The notes beneath the pieces are model-generated. The model worked only from the letters and a program-made list of their open reading frames with translations. It was not told where the DNA came from and searched no databases. Below are positions 53,911 to 64,000 of a DNA stretch of 64,000 nucleotides, piece by piece. The stretch's first letter is position 1, and every line of letters starts with the position of its first letter. The position numbers and the translations under genes are program-made. The stretch comes from Trichuris trichiura (lineage: Eukaryota; Nematoda; Enoplea; Trichinellida; Trichuridae), in assembly GCA_037903355.1 (NCBI GenBank), contig JBAJFE010000042.1:3608001-3672000 (forward strand). Reading direction: 5' to 3'.

Positions 53911-56900
53911 CTATAAATCTTTGGGCACGGGTAATGGGGTACGTCTAGAGGCTTCCAATCCAGCAATATGCCCAAAAACGACGCATTCCAGAAGTGAGTT
54001 CCCACCTAATCTATTTCCACCGTGCACACCACCGCTCACTTCTCCAGCTGCGTACAGCCCTCGGAAAACTGAACCATCATTTTTCAATACTCGCGTTTGA
54101 TTATCTATTGCAACTCCGCCCATAGTGTAGTGGATCACAGGCGTAATTTTTGCCACGTAAAACGGCTCCTTCCATTCAAATGTTGTTGGAAAAATAGTCT
54201 TGCCAAATGAATCCTGCCGCCTCTTCGTTGCTTCGTTATATTCAGACAACGTAGTGTTGAGCTGTGACGAAGGAACACCGATTACTTCAGCGAGCTTCTC
54301 ACCATCATCTGCTTTCTTAAGTCAAGGTTATAGTAACATAGGTCTATTATTGAACAAACTTACCGTAAAGAAACCTTTTACCTTCCAATAAAACCCAAAC
54401 GCCGGCCTACCAAATGCGTCAACTGCAGCGTCGTTAAGCACCAGGAAGGCAACGTGTCCAACAGATTGGTCCTTCCCACAGAATGCCTCAATCTGTTTTG
54501 TTAGGTAATCCCGAGGGCCTAATTCGTTAGCGAAACGTTGACCCTTTTCATTCAGCAATATACCACCGGATCCACGAAGTGCTTCGGCAGCCAGAAACTT
54601 GGTTCCTTCTGCAGGAGATGCTGGGTCAACAAAGCCAGTTGGATGCAACTGCACTTTGTCCATATCAATTAAACTGGCTCCAATTGCCCGAGCCATTTTA
54701 ACGCCTGAACCGATCGCGAATGGACCATTTGTCGTTGGATAGGCAATTTTGTCTTTAGCAAATTCCTGAGTAGAAGCTACCATTCTCAGCAGGTCGACTC
54801 AAACTATAGCGATATACCTTTAAAAGAGAATTATTTGTATGGTCGTTGCTGAATCCCCCAGTTGCCAAAACTACTGCGTCCGCACTGATCACCTCTTCGT
54901 CAGGAGCACTCGCAGACTTCACACGAACTCCAACGACAGCTCCATTTTCGTCGATTACGAAGCCCCGCGCAAGCGTATTTGTGCGAACTTCGAAATGGTC
55001 AGGCTGCGAAGAGGTCAGCTTTTTTAAATGATCAAACATGGTCCGGATTATCGTAAAACCAACAGGTACAGGCTTGCCATCCTTTGGACCAATCCTAGAG
55101 AGGCAAAATAGGCATAAAACAACTTCAAAAGAAATGCAAGGAAGACAAAGTAACAAAGTTCCGTTACAGACATTCTCAGTCCCAGATAATGAGTTATAAG
55201 ATGCCCCTACCTTTTTTGAATTAAATGACCGTGTCAAATTATCTACTACCTTCTCATCAGTCAGTTCCTCTGAACTCCCTATTTTGAAATATAGTTAAGT
55301 AGTAAAATTTCAGTGCACAAAAACTTTGTGCAGGCAGAAGGCTGCGCCTGACAAATGTCGTCCACTCTGTTTTAAGCGAGCTTTTTGCCAGCGGTGACTA
55401 CTAATCCTTATTACTTAAAAGGTACACAATTAACCAAAGCCCTGTTACGAAGTGCTAAGCAATTCAAAAAGGAAGACAAAATAAGCCATATGGAATGCCA
55501 TCATAGTTAACTTGTAGAATTATTAAGACTCCATAGCACCTGAGAAAGAATAATCAACTTGAAAATAAAAGTAACGTTAAAAACGAAAAAATGGGCCTGA
55601 CCGTAAGGTTTCATACTCTGAAATCACAATCACAGTCGGCAAAATAATCATTATCGAGGGACATATAGAAAACCAAACTTCTGGAACTACTACTGACCGT
55701 ATAATTATGCAGCCTTATACTGCGTCACACTACAAGGGTACTTTGTTTTATTGCGCTATGTAAATCAGGTCAAATCGGCTGGACTTTGACGGCCAAAATC
55801 CGAATACTTAAAGCTACTGTTATTCCAGCAGTAATGTACGGTTGTACAGCTGGACTATAAGAAAAGCTAACTGCCACAGCATTGACGCTTTCTAATTGCG
55901 TTCGATAAGATTTTTGAGAGTCCGTTAAATGTCAGAGCGATCAAATAAGCGCATAATGGAAGAAAGGGGTAACAGTTAATTAGCTGAACGTCGTTTGGTC
56001 GAAATGTCGTACGACCGACAGGTCGTACGGCTGATAAGTCGTTTAGCCCAGTCATTTTCAACGTGGGGCCTGGGGCTCCCAGGGCGGGGCGAGAGGGTGT
56101 CAGGGGGGCCAAAATTGAAAATTTTTCAGAGGGGGGGACCAGGAGTCCGTCAAGGGGGGCTGAGAGGCCTTATTGGAACAAGCGTAGTTAGGTAGATCGG
56201 AAGGGTGAGAATTTATGCCAGTCTTCTATAGAGGATTGGTTAACCCTTAGCAACATCCCTCTATAGAGGATTGGCATAAATTCTCACTCGACTCGACGAA
56301 GTGGTTTCATTGTTAGTTTCGAAGAACCCCAAGTGCTCTTTTCAAATGATTTGACGACTATATATTCGCATTGCATCATTGCATTAACTTGATCCTAGGA
56401 GGTTGCCGTTGAAAGCTGATTAAACCCTATACAAAAAACGCAAAAATTAATCGACCAATAAGAAAAGGGGGGCCTAGCGCAGAAAAGGTTGAGAATGGCT
56501 GGTTTAGCCGACAAGTTGTTTTCCATGGCCGTGTCAAAAACTTGGAATAGGTGAAAATAACAGTCATTGAAAATTTCAAATGCCCTGGAATTTTGGATGG
56601 GCCGAAGTGCTGATCAGATGAAAAGACACACGAAAAATCACGTTGTAGTTGCTTTCCATCCTGCATGCATAATATAGGCTACGTTAAGCTATTCTCTTTC
56701 CGTGGAATAAGAAAAGTTTTATAAACGTAGTTGTAGGATATAAAGTGTAGCCTATCGTCTGCGTAACATTATAAACACGCGCCTTCCTGCAAAAGTTTTA
56801 TTACGGAATTTTTCCCGTTTAATGTGATAAATTACTCCGGAGCTTTCGGGTCGACCGAGACCCGTCTTCAGCGGTTGTGAGTCTCGGTCGACCCGAAAGC

Positions 56901-59900
56901 TCCGGAGTAATTTATCACATTAAACGGGAAAAATTCCGTAATAAAACTTTTGCATTATGAAAACATACGCTCCCGTACCAAGAAACCACATTTTCAAAAC
57001 GTGCCTTCCTATCCTATTCTTCGTGAATCACATGGATCATTCTTTTATTCAACTTATTCATGAAATTCACTCTACGTATTCGATAATCACTTAAGAACTG
57101 TTTCGGTTACCAGCCCAAGTGTTGCTGTAGAGCAGAGTTTGTGCTCAAATAATCCTTATTTTGTTTAATAGCCGTCTCGAGGAGAAAGAGTAATCAAGAT
57201 TACAAATTTCGCAGAAAGAGCAACTAAATTAATCTAACTGCCGTTACGTTTGAGCGTTATAGTAGCGCAAGACGATAATCAGGCTTGATGATACCGCAGA
57301 TGAGTCGGCATGAAGTCAATAGAAGCGTAGGGCTGTTACAATGCATTCACCATTCGCTTTGGTTTGATTAAGTGCGTGGAAATTGCATCATTCACGTCAG
57401 AAGCTTTATTATGTATCTCATTAAAATTGCTGTTTTATTGCTTGAATAAAAAACCGTTAATCGGTTCCAGAATTTTCATGTTGACCTTCAGCCACGCGAT
57501 TTTCTATTGTAGTATATTTCTGTAATCAAACCGCAAAATGCTCTAGTAGCGAGCAAGTAAGCCCCCTAACATTGTTGACGACGGAACAGGAGCATTTCCA
57601 AAACGTGAAATAGCTGGTCTTCGGTTCACGGATTTGGCCTGTTTGATGAGTCTGTAAATAAACTTGAAAATGCCTGATCAGAGAATGGATGAGCAAACTG
57701 TTAGAGAAAATACAGAACAATCTGCTCATCCATTCGCTGGTAGGGCATTTTCAGGTTTATTTACAGACACATCAAACAGGCCAAATCCATGAACAGAAAA
57801 TCCACCATGAAACAACCTAAGCCTTTTAAAAGATACTCAGTCTTTTGAAACGTGCACCAGCTCTATTCTGCACTTTGGATCGCAATTTGCTCAACCATTT
57901 GCTGGTGAGGAACTTTGAAATTCAATTACAGACTTACACAAGACGTGAAAAAGCGGTAACTGAAAGTCAACATGAAAATGAAATACAATCGGTCCTCGTT
58001 ATCCGCGGTTAATTCGTCCAAAATTTTGAGCGTTTCACCACGTTAAGCTGGATCCGCGTTATGTAGGATACCTTATGAAAAAGGCTGAATGGCTTATATT
58101 CTAGCCGCGTACTTCGTCCTACCTCCTTGAATTCTTTCCGCAACAGTTATCATACCTAGTGATCCTTGGAAGTTTGGTACTACAGCATCTAGCTACGGGA
58201 AATGACATCAGTGAGATTGCGCTTGTCCAACGGGGCCAGCCATCAGAGTCCAGGTCGTTAGATACAAAAAAGGACGAAAGTAAGATGCCCTTTCGTTAAA
58301 CGCTTAGTGCGCAGAATGGGTACAGAGCAGTGGAAATATAAAACTCAGAGGGGAACTTAAGCAGAAATATTGAACATCACATGGAACACATCCATATAGA
58401 GCAAAACATCTGCGGCAGAAACGTTCGGGGCATCAGGAATGAATTTACCCACTTTCTGTAGGTGGACGCAGATCTCTTGGAGAACGGCCAGTCCTACGGT
58501 TTCTTGAACTTGTTGGTAGCGAAACTTCTCCCCTTAAAATGTCTGTCTCCGCAGCTACTGGAGCTTTAATTAAAAACATTGCTACAGGGAGCTGTCTCTC
58601 CCTTTTCTTTGGTTCATCGAATAAATCGTGTAGCGGCTTCAACGAAACCGTTATTCCTCGTGTAAACATGATGTCACGTTCCATGGATGGATTGTAGTCA
58701 GCAATCATATCCTTTAGGACCTGCGCTTGCCGGAAAATACTGGCAAGCTTTTGTAACGTTCAATCCGAGGGGGCTCCTGTATCTTCCACAACGTCATCAT
58801 CGCTGTCCGTAAGTGATTGCATCAGTTCCTCGAGTTCTTCGTTGGTGGACGGTTTTCCAAAATCTTCTATGCGCTCCCTGATATCGTCTTCTATCATGTC
58901 GTTGAAACCCTCACCTCCCAACTCCTTGGCAATATTCACTACGTCCATGACCTTCTCATTGATGGCACCTAATTCCTCGCATCGCTGACTGCGTCTCCCA
59001 CAATCGCTTCCAGCAACCACTGACTGTTCTAGGCTTTATCTCGTGTACCGCCCTGCAAAAAATGACGGCACTTTCACGCCAGACGAACCGCGTTGTATAG
59101 AACTCCGTGGATAACGAGGCCGCGAATAATGAGGTCGACTGTATTTTCTATTGTGCTTTGCTTATGAATTACAATTTTCCATGGGCATCCAATGGAAGTA
59201 AAAAAAGCATATGGCATTGTATTTACTGAAGTCGCTACCACCCCCATTGAGTCTTAGGAATTAAAAACAGCGGATAAAGCCGGGCAGCTTGCATGCTGAA
59301 TGAACTTTCATAGAAAATGTTCTCCGTGGTCATATCTAGAGTGTATTCAACGGAAGGTCTAGTATTCAACCTTCAGTTTCAATATTTTTGTCACTCACAG
59401 AAGACAACTTTGAAAAGATCTGAATATTGGGAAAGGTCGAAAACAAAAGGAGCAAGACGCAACAGAGGTTGCGATATACAGACGATGTTATAAAAAAGCG
59501 GCGATCCTTAGTTTGTCCACATTTCTACGAACAGTGAAGGATAAAAAGGTCTGCAGTACTACGATACACAGGGTTACGAAGGGCCGAACTCAACCGAATG
59601 ACCAAACACAGCACGATGTGACATCGAACTTCGTACAGCAATTTCAGAAGAGACGATTGTTACGGATGAAGTGCATATAAACTAACTAGCAAGACTTAAA
59701 GCCAGACTCTCTTTAAATACCAGCTGAAACAGGCAAGCTTTCTTCCAGCAAAACAACGCGCGATCATGTATCATCAAAATTGCCCGAAGGTTTCTGAATG
59801 TATAGCTGAAAGGTAATTGCCCCTCCACCATAAATTCCCCACCTTCCTACTTCCAATAACAATCTCTTTCGGTCGCTCAAAAATAACTAGTTGAGAAAAA

Positions 59901-60612
59901 GTTTACGACCTACGATAGCAATCGGTACAATGGTATTGCTCCTTTTTCAAAGCTTGTCTCCTCCTGCAAGAATGGTATCACGGACCTGTGCAATAGGTGG
60001 CAGAAAATTACGAACGTCGGTGACAAATAAGCGGTCGACAGGTTCCTTTTTCTCGCAAAGTTAAGTATGTGTGACATATAAAGTTGATAATGCTGGCAAG
60101 ATTTTCAATTCAATCCAACACATAAAAGTGGGCTCAACTTTAGATACAAAAAAACAATCTTACCTATGGGTCCTTTTTATCGAGTGGCCACCAAGTACAA
60201 CAAGCTCATCTAACTGAACGCCTATACTTTTCAAACGTTCAACCGCATCCCCACTGCTGTGAACGAGCAAGCTAACCAATTCTCGGTTGTTCAAATCATG
60301 ACCCGCTTTGATGGTGTCGATGAAGAAAGTTTCCGTGTCATCGTCGATTCCATGAGCCAGTTGGGTGGACGTACGACATCCATTTATACCGCTCGTCGCT
60401 TTGGCGCTATTTCCGCCAACTGCTTTTTCGCCCTCCACCAAAGTTACTTTCGCATTCCCTCGAAGTGCTGCATACGAAGCGGAAAGTCCTGCCAAGCCAC
60501 CTCCAATGACCACAACGTGTTTCTGCTCATCCATTTTTACTTGGCTACCAAGCAATAAAACATATGAAACTAACAAAGAAACGCTTTTCCAAGAAACAGT
60601 CAGACTAGTCAT
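53911..60612 (-). CDS. soluble fumarate reductase flavoprotein (FAD-dependent), complete, four exons
   Basis: Exons 60164-60612, 54818-55094, 54364-54765 and 53911-54315 join in phase to 510 codons, near the ~500 of yeast Osm1/Frd1. Introns two and three are 52 and 48 bp; intron one is 5.07 kb and full of transposons. The family transfers electrons from a flavin to fumarate, giving succinate. Seen in order: a hydrophobic leader (VSLLVSYVLLLGSQV); the FAD Rossmann motif VVVIGGGLAGLSASYAAL (about residue 33); GGNSAKATSGING; KRTHR then IGPKDGKPVPVGFTIIRT across exon 1-2; LATGGFSND; MDKVQLHPTGFVDP (active-site His, about 283); EALRGSGGILLNEKGQRFAN; and MGGVAI ... GGVHGGNRLGGNSLLE. The leader suggests the secretory route or mitochondrion. 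The C-terminus PKDL resembles, but is not, a KDEL signal. No heme domain is present. All key motifs are intact. Confidence 0.95.
55095..56040. other. intron 1 of the fumarate reductase gene, 3' part
   Basis: No exon is supported here. The short frame that extends the second exon upstream is intron, since the acceptor CCTCTCTAG at 55095-55103 and phase agreement fix the exon start at 55094. Confidence 0.6.
56049..56501. mobile_element. non-autonomous hAT element (453 bp)
   Basis: The ends CAGTCATTTTCAAC and GTTGAGAATGGCTG are inverted, with GTTTAGCC duplicated on both sides (56041-56048, 56502-56509). It is closely similar to the copy at 8767-9247 throughout and sits in the first intron of the fumarate reductase gene. 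Confidence 0.9.
56789..56953. repeat. perfect 73-bp-arm hairpin made of PLE ends
   Basis: The left arm 56789-56861 (GCAAAAGTTTTATTACGG ... TCGACCGAGAC) and right arm 56881-56953 are exact reverse complements. The 19-nt loop reads CCGTCTTCAGCGGTTGTGA. The right flank ATTATGAAAACATACGCTCC matches the left flank of the hairpin at 17.9 kb in inverted order. Confidence 0.92.
57575..57835. repeat. inverted repeat with hammerhead-like remnant (PLE ends)
   Basis: GTTGACGACGGAACAGGAGC then TTTCCAAAACG, followed by arms GGCCTGTTTGATGAGTCTG and CAGACACATCAAACAGGCC around CTGCTCATCCATTCGCTGG. A diverged copy of the 18.15-18.43 kb structure, with the core damaged (GAAA replaced by CAAAA). Confidence 0.7.
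57986..59141 (-). mobile_element. Tigger deletion derivative (1156 bp)
   Basis: The ends CAATCGGTCCTCGTTATCCG and the inverted AATAATGAGGTCGACTG are flanked by TA. The minus-strand frames 58760-59020 (DVVNIAKELGGEGFNDMIED, DIRERIEDFGKPSTNEELEE) and 58445-58708 (IADYNPSMERDI, KAPVAAETDILRGEVSL) are the transposase C-terminus split by a stop. It lies in intron 1 of the fumarate reductase gene on the same strand. Confidence 0.9.
59145..60160. other. intron 1 of the fumarate reductase gene, 5' part
   Basis: No exon or repeat end recognised. The donor CATAG|GTAAGA is at 60163-60164. Confidence 0.6.
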
Positions 60613-60614
60613 TG

Positions 60615-61150
60615 CTGATAGGGACTCTATTGCGCAGGCACCAAGCCAAATATTTGACCTGTGTGCACGGAACTAGGCCTTTGAAATTCCTGTTACCACA
60701 ATCTAAGACAAAACTTCGCACATAAAAAATACTAGTATGCTCCAACATTACGATAGAATCACACAATGCAACAGCAGCAAAAATTAATCACTAGAGCGGA
60801 CATTTTGCCATACACTTTCTTAAAGTAACTACACATCGATGAACATTCTTCGCAAACAAGTTGCCCTCCGAACGGCCCCTGATTAGTCATCAGTGTGTCA
60901 AAAATCGACAACCACTTGATTCTATTCAAAAATGCTGCCTTGATTATTCGCTTGCGCGATACTGAACCGAGAAACGGAGATAACACTTTCAATCATAAAA
61001 ACATAAACGACGTGGGTCGAAAAAATTTGTTTCTCCAGGATTTGAAAAAGCACTGAACGTAGAATTGGTCACGCACAGCAGTTTTATGTTAGCACAGAAA
61101 CATGAAAAGCACTTTATAAGAGCAAGATAGACTGAACACATAGTTTTCCT
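60615..61150. other. 5' flank of the fumarate reductase gene
   Basis: Probable promoter region by position only. No TATA box or other site stands out. A stop precedes the first ATG, supporting the start at 60612. Confidence 0.35.
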
Positions 61151-61159
61151 TTACAGGAA

Positions 61160-61490
61160 CGTAAACTTCCATCCACGCTTGACATTTGTTTCAGTATTTG
61201 TCCAAACCCACCGGATTTCAAAACAACATTCCACAATTACGGTAATGTGCAACACTGTGTGAGGTCTATTAGGTTCGACCAAATCATGCCGACATCCACA
61301 TCTTGATCGCGGTTGTATGTTGAACTGCGTCTAATACAAAAGGCTTCTTTTATTCTACGCAAACATAAATTGTTTTCATGTCACAGACAGCTAGGTACAA
61401 GGGGACTATTGCACTGGACAGCATGCTAGGCTACAGCCGATGCCTGTAAAGCTTTCTGCATTGCTATAACCAGGTTTAGACTATTCGTTC
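61160..61490 (-). mobile_element. inverted partial PLE copy (C-terminal part)
   Basis: The reverse complement matches 62.86-63.68 kb once the hAT insertion there is removed, from ACGAATAGTCTAAAC through GGCATCGGCTGTAG to GGTGGGTTTGGACAAATACTG. Its minus-strand frame reads DVGMIWSNLIDLTQCCTLP, the PLE C-terminal motif. It abuts the plus-strand PLE copy that follows. Confidence 0.75.
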
Positions 61491-61544
61491 CATTGAAGGT
61501 ATTTGTGGCTCCATTGTGTATACTGTTTTTACCAGCAACTTAAC

Positions 61545-61718
61545 AGAGCCTCAATGGATAGCCTTCTAACACTGGTCCTCGCTGACTTTTTTATAGAAAG
61601 CCTAGAAAGACAACCCTTTCAAACGATAGACACGCACATTGCGCCTCGTCTGTTTAAACGCTACGTTGATGACATCTTGGCCATCATACGTACCGGCAAG
61701 GAAGGAGAGTTTCTCTAA
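61545..61718 (+). pseudogene. PLE reverse transcriptase fragment
   Basis: A short frame ending at TAA 61716-61718 with YVDD and the upstream ADFFIESLE helix typical of PLE reverse transcriptases (TERT-like, not LINE-like). The fingers and the catalytic motif A Asp lie in missing sequence. Confidence 0.85.
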
Positions 61719-62158
61719 ATTCTCAATAGCCAATTCTCTAATCACGTCGTCTTTACTATGTAAAGGAACAAGGTGAATCACTTCCTTTTCTGGACATTTC
61801 TATCATCAAAACTCACGACATGTTAAAAACTACCGTTTACAAAATGTACACCTTACCGGCCTATATTTACATTTCCGTTCCCATCATCCAAGATCCGCAA
61901 TGCGAGGGATTATTTCCGGTACGATAGATAGAGCTATTCACCTATGTAGCCCTGAATTCTTACAACCTGAACTTAACAACATCAGGAATACCTTTTCAAA
62001 CAATAGCTATCCCAATTCCTTCATCGATAGAATTATTCACGATTGCCTTCATCTGAGTTCCACTCGACATGCTAATCGAAAAAATTCATTTTGCCTTGAC
62101 CTTCCCTACGTTTCAAAAATAGGTAAAAAAAATTCTACACATCGGCAAAACTTTAGGT

Positions 62159-62601
62159 CAGTGACTCTCACGGTGAGGCATGTGCCGCACCGGGGGGCCC
62201 AAATCGCTAAGGGGGCCCTTTTGAGCTGTAGGGAGCACATGTCCCACTTGGGCGATCGCGTTGAAGTGCATTGGAAAGTATGGCCCGCGGGTCAGATATT
62301 CTGCCTCCTGCCTAAGAGAACGCTACATGCTGTTGCGCTCCGCAATTCTGATTGCCTGGAAGGGAGGATCCGGAGGAGGGAGCCGGCTCGGAAGTGAACA
62401 AGTGAGTGTTCGACACACTATCCGGGAAACGTTTTCTTCACAGAACTTTGTGCAGCACCTACATTATGACGTCCCGGCTACCCTCTGTCCTCCCATCCCA
62501 ACAATCAACGCGCTCGAAATAGACTAATCAGAATTGGGGAGCCCAAACGCTCGGAAACGTTCACAGGGGGGTCCTGGCGACCCTGACCTTCAGAAACACT
62601 G
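62159..62601. mobile_element. hAT-type MITE (443 bp) inside the PLE
   Basis: The ends CAGTGACTCTCACGG and TTCAGAAACACTG are bordered by the perfect 8-bp duplication CTTTAGGT (62151-62158, 62602-62609). Same family as 41685-42202, opposite orientation. Confidence 0.9.
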
Positions 62602-62614
62602 CTTTAGGTTTTCG

Positions 62615-62880
62615 GGTGTTTTTCAAAAGTTTTTCTAATTTACGGTCACTCTTTCGGTCAGGTACAGAAAAAGTTACCAAAGGCAAAAAAGCTGGCCTGG
62701 TATACATGGTCAAACGTTCCTGTTCTGCTACTTACGTTGGTGAAGCAAGTTGTACATTGGAAACTAGATTTGGTCAGCACATGCGGTACCTGCAATGGTA
62801 CACAAACGCAAAAAACAGTATACACGGTGGAGATGGAGCCACAAATACCCGCAGTGGGACGAATAGTCTAAACTCGATTA
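62615..62880 (+). pseudogene. PLE GIY-YIG endonuclease fragment
   Basis: The motif (V)YMVKRSCSATYVGEASCTLE replaces the GIY and YIG signatures, as usual in PLEs, followed by RFGQHMRYL with the catalytic Arg. It is truncated after ATNTRSGTNSLNS by the second hAT insertion. Confidence 0.8.
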
Positions 62881-62883
62881 TAG

Positions 62884-63396
62884 TAGGGGTGGGGAACGTC
62901 CGGCCTGCGAGCCGGATACGGCCCGCGAGACCATTCCATCTGACCCGCGAAGCATTCCCTTCCACCCGCTGAGGCAACCGCACATGCATGCGAGATTCAG
63001 TGAAATGCGACTGTGGGAGCTTATTTGTTGAGAATGCGATAAACTTTATACCGTGTGAATCCTAGTAATAGCAGAAATCTTGCTTAACAAGCAGGGAGCA
63101 TCAGGCTGGCTAGGAAGACTGCCTTGCTCTCGGCTCTCTGTCGACAAACCGATGTCGTTACTTTTCGGAGACAAGCAGTAGACGGCGCTAGAGAGCGCGT
63201 CGGTAGCGTGAACCATTGGCCGCCTACCGACAGGAAGCATTGTTTTTATCTCACCTTATCGCTTTGTTCGAAGGGTGACTTTAAGGAACATATGTACAAA
63301 CAACGCAGGCTGTTTTTCGGTTGAGTATTCTATACAGCCCGCGAATGGTCTTATAAACGTTTAAACGGCCCGCGTCAGCAAGGTTCCCAACCCCTG
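62884..63396. mobile_element. hAT element of another family (513 bp) inside the PLE
   Basis: The left end TAGGGGTGGGGAACGTCCGG and right end GGTTCCCAACCCCTG are inverted, with the perfect 8-bp duplication GATTATAG (62876-62883, 63397-63404). The ends (CAGGGGTnGGGAACC, GCGGCCCGCG-type text) are those of a widespread hAT group. The interior has no intact transposase. Confidence 0.9.
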
Positions 63397-63825
63397 GATT
63401 ATAGCAATGCAGAAAGCCTTAAAGGCATCGGCTGTAGTGCAACATGCTGTGCAGTGCAACGGTCCCCTTGTATCCAGCATTCTATGCCATGAAAACAGTT
63501 TATCGTTACGTAGAAAGAAAAGAACCCTTTTTATGTTAGACGAAATTCAAAATACGATCGCTATCAAAGGGTGGATGTCAGCATAATAGATCTCACACAA
63601 TGTTCCACATTACCTTGATTATGGAATGGTCTTGAAATCAGGTGGGTTTGAACAAATACTGAAAGAAATGTGACGCACGGACAATACACGGAAGAAGATT
63701 AAAACATTGGGCATAAAAAGTCTGCCCAAACATCTTCAATGTTGCAGACTGCACTTTAAAGCCACCAATTGCCCTGTCAGGTCACCTCTACCTAAAATCT
63801 CTACCCATGTTAGTTACTTGAACCG

Positions 63826-63856
63826 CTGATGACTGGTGACGGTTAAACACCTGAAA
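63826..63856 (+). ncRNA. hammerhead-ribozyme-like core at the PLE 3' end
   Basis: CTGATGA (63826-63832), a GGTG...CACC stem and GAAA (63853-63856), 55-60 nt before the apparent 3' end of the PLE copy. Confidence 0.35.
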
Positions 63857-64000
63857 ACTTCGGTATGGCTATCTCTGACTTACTGGACCTTGTCCGTAAA
63901 TAAAGAAAATAAAGCAGACAACATGAGTAATAATTGCTTACGGTAACTCTGCTGGGCGGAAGGGAGCACGTAGATAATCTTTTCTAGTACTCGATGAGCA

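Larger units (their letters stand above)
61500..63910 (+). mobile_element. Penelope-like element, 5'-truncated, with two hAT insertions
   Basis: The frame at 61545-61718 holds the reverse transcriptase end with the catalytic YVDD (LVLADFFIESLERQPFQT, RLFKRYVDDILAII). 61900-62110 is connection region (RNTFSNNSYPNSFIDRIIHD). The GIY-YIG part is at 62630-62870 (LVYMVKRSCSATYVGEASCT, LETRFGQHMRYL). The C-terminal part resumes at 63405-63680. A terminal CTGATGA at 63826 is followed by GAAA at 63853. Several frameshifts and stops make it inactive. It is interrupted by hAT elements at 62159-62601 and 62884-63396. Confidence 0.88.

Noticed and set aside
54755..55237. Longer N-terminal extension of the second fumarate reductase exon
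   Set aside because: An acceptor at 55095-55096 joins exon 1 in frame (KRTH-R-IGPKDG), matching the family; the extension is intron read-through.

Overview
This window is nuclear DNA of a multicellular eukaryote. It has spliced genes with very short introns (42-52 bp, GT-AG) beside introns of several kb filled with transposons, AATAAA signals after stop codons, and no prokaryotic operon layout. The short introns, the soluble fumarate reductase and the dense mix of Tigger, hAT and Penelope-like elements suggest an invertebrate. A clade I nematode of the Trichuris type is my best guess, but it is inference.

Layout. 0.4-0.7 kb (-): exon of a small secreted protein. 3.8-4.5 kb (+): last exons of an unrecognised gene. 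6.7-9.3 kb: two hAT transposons inserted head to tail, sharing 8-bp target duplications. 11.6-13.0 kb: a long ATT/ACT microsatellite beside a Tigger element. 13.7-15.0 kb: 5'-truncated Tigger with a nearly complete DDE transposase. 16.7-18.4 kb: Penelope-like (PLE) ends in hairpin form. 19.6-23.7 kb (+): a BRI3/LITAF-type zinc-ribbon membrane protein, whose large intron carries a Tigger with a nested hAT. 24.9-26.3 kb: internally deleted Tigger. 27.4-28.3 kb (-): last exon of an RS/His-rich protein. 31.6-43.7 kb (-): exons that join in consistent phase into a four-or-more-span membrane protein with three tandem 181-nt exons that look like alternatives. Two small + strand genes lie inside its introns. 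46.3-53.5 kb: a transposon field (mariner, Tigger, inverted PLE copies). 53.9-60.6 kb (-): a complete four-exon fumarate reductase flavoprotein gene. 61.1-63.9 kb: a PLE with an inverted partial copy and two hAT insertions.

The host genes show no shared pathway; they look like unrelated neighbours separated by repeats. The most unusual features are the alternative-exon cassette at 39.3-40.15 kb, the recurrent perfect 73-bp-arm hairpins made from PLE ends, and the hammerhead-ribozyme-like core that recurs in the PLE ends.
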